From Parachlamydiaceae bacterium (lineage in GTDB: Bacteria > Chlamydiota > Chlamydiia > Chlamydiales > Parachlamydiaceae), in the NCBI GenBank assembly GCA_003164155.1, contig PLSG01000348.1, forward strand, positions 1-6,176: 6,176 nucleotides of DNA, given 5' to 3'. The notes below the pieces were generated by a model. The model was given only the letters and a program-made list of their open reading frames with translations, made no database searches and was not told the origin of the DNA. Shown one piece after another: positions 6,167 through 6,176 of this stretch; position 1 is the stretch's first letter, and every line of letters starts with the position of its first letter. The position numbers and the translations under genes are program-made.

Positions 6167-6176
6167 CCCCGGAGGG
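6167..6176. repeat. Second repeat copy, cut by the window edge
   Basis: CCCCGGAGGG matches the first ten bases of the unit at 6077 exactly, and the window then ends. It is either the start of a second tandem unit or the matching right end of a single element. Confidence 0.55.

Overview
This window shows a Gram-negative bacterium: an outer-membrane efflux lipoprotein is encoded together with inner-membrane and periplasmic pump parts. My best guess is an environmental, amoeba-associated member of the Chlamydiota or a PVC relative. The grounds are the overall look of the BrnQ-type transporter, fairly balanced base composition, and a GC-rich palindromic repeat of a kind I recall from PVC genomes. 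No marker gene is present and no database search was possible, so confidence in the lineage is only moderate to low.

Layout. Positions 1-239 hold no supportable gene, only a pyrimidine-rich low-complexity tract at the far left. Positions 240-4545 (minus strand) hold a compact three-gene operon read right to left: a NodT-type outer-membrane efflux lipoprotein, an EmrA/HlyD-type periplasmic adaptor and an EmrB/QacA-type 14-helix MFS transporter. The genes are separated by 4 nt (or overlap, depending on the adaptor start) and by 6 nt, which implies co-transcription and probably translational coupling. Together they encode a complete tripartite pump that would move a hydrophobic or toxic compound from the inner membrane through the outer membrane. 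No regulator gene is visible beside it.

Positions 4546-4881 are an AT-rich divergent intergenic region. It has a good sigma70-type promoter (TTGCAT, 18 bp, TATAAT) facing right, a weak candidate facing left, a 9-bp motif TTTCCGACA occurring once in each orientation upstream of each gene set, and a leader with a small hairpin and a strong but apparently orphan ribosome-binding site. Positions 4882-6048 (plus strand) encode a BrnQ/LIVCS-type amino-acid carrier that looks slightly short at its C terminus.

Positions 6049-6176 hold the most unusual DNA of the window: a 90-bp unit opening with the mini-palindrome CCCCGGAGGGG, followed by a long bulged stem-loop, after which a second copy of the mini-palindrome begins and is cut by the window edge. 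This looks like a REP/MITE-like repeat. The genes themselves are ordinary families; I see no convincing new multi-gene system. The repeat and the paired intergenic motif are the parts most worth a second look.
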